A stretch of 6,175 nucleotides of DNA, from contig PLUZ01000287.1 of NCBI GenBank assembly GCA_003162995.1, positions 1-6,175 of the forward strand. The letters run 5' to 3'. This stretch comes from Methylocapsa sp. Its GTDB lineage: Bacteria > Pseudomonadota > Alphaproteobacteria > Rhizobiales > Beijerinckiaceae. A program made the position numbers and the translations under genes. How positions within the stretch are numbered: the first letter of the stretch is position 1; the number at the start of each line of letters is the position of its first letter. The notes under the pieces are model-generated. The model ran no database searches. It was not told where the DNA came from and was given only the letters and a program-made list of their open reading frames with translations. Of this stretch, positions 6,110 through 6,175 are shown in pieces.

Positions 6110-6175
6110 TCAATTCGACATTTGAATGATATCACGCACAACCGGATAGACTTCGTTGTTCCAGCGCCGGCCACT
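6110..6175 (-). CDS. C-terminal fragment of an unidentified convergent gene
   Basis: On the minus strand a frame open from the window edge ends at TGA (6110-6112) and encodes 21 residues containing WNNEVYPVVRDIIQ, a mixed composition that looks like real protein. It converges on the esterase-family gene with a 33-nt gap, a plausible gene boundary. I do not recognise the family from this fragment. A longer minus-strand frame (5896-6174) overlaps it but runs antisense to the esterase-family gene and reads as low-complexity, so I prefer this one. Confidence 0.4.
   Translation of the reverse strand, partial: SGRRWNNEVYPVVRDIIQMSN

Overview
The window looks like ordinary chromosomal DNA from a moderately GC-rich alphaproteobacterium, most likely of the Rhizobiales/Hyphomicrobiales. 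This rests on the sdhCDAB order, the alphaproteobacterial style of the SdhA/SdhB sequences, and a small exported SLT-domain lytic transglycosylase of a type I associate with that order. Assignment to the Beijerinckiaceae or a relative is a guess from general resemblance only.

Layout from left to right. A complete tRNA-Gly(CCC) lies on the minus strand at the extreme left edge (1-74), with a recognisable promoter just upstream (93-121). Next on the minus strand is a small exported lytic transglycosylase (268-831). It is followed by the succinate dehydrogenase (respiratory complex II) operon, also on the minus strand and transcribed from right to left: sdhC (4183-4596), sdhD (3688-4080), sdhA (1756-3594) and sdhB (956-1735). 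All catalytic, cofactor-binding and quinone-site residues I checked are present, so complex II should be functional: SdhA (FAD, succinate oxidation) and SdhB (three Fe-S clusters) are anchored by SdhC/SdhD (haem b, ubiquinone reduction). The operon is looser than usual. There are 102 nt between sdhC and sdhD, with strong stem-loops, a direct repeat and a candidate internal promoter, and 93 nt between sdhD and sdhA.

From 4597 to 5134 there is a 538-nt gene-poor divergent region. It holds the likely sdh promoter, an operator-like inverted repeat (4740-4757), a run of GC-rich hairpins (4838-4910) and an AT-rich palindrome (5051-5062). To its right, on the plus strand, is an exported protein of the LpqC / polyhydroxybutyrate-depolymerase esterase family (5135-6076). 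Its nucleophile serine is replaced by arginine and its oxyanion-hole HG by RG, so it is probably not a conventional serine esterase. The last 66 bases appear to be the C-terminal end of a convergent minus-strand gene that continues beyond the window.

I saw no mobile element, CRISPR array, phage gene or defence system. The items most worth a second look are the apparently catalytically dead esterase-family protein and the structured sdhC-sdhD spacer.
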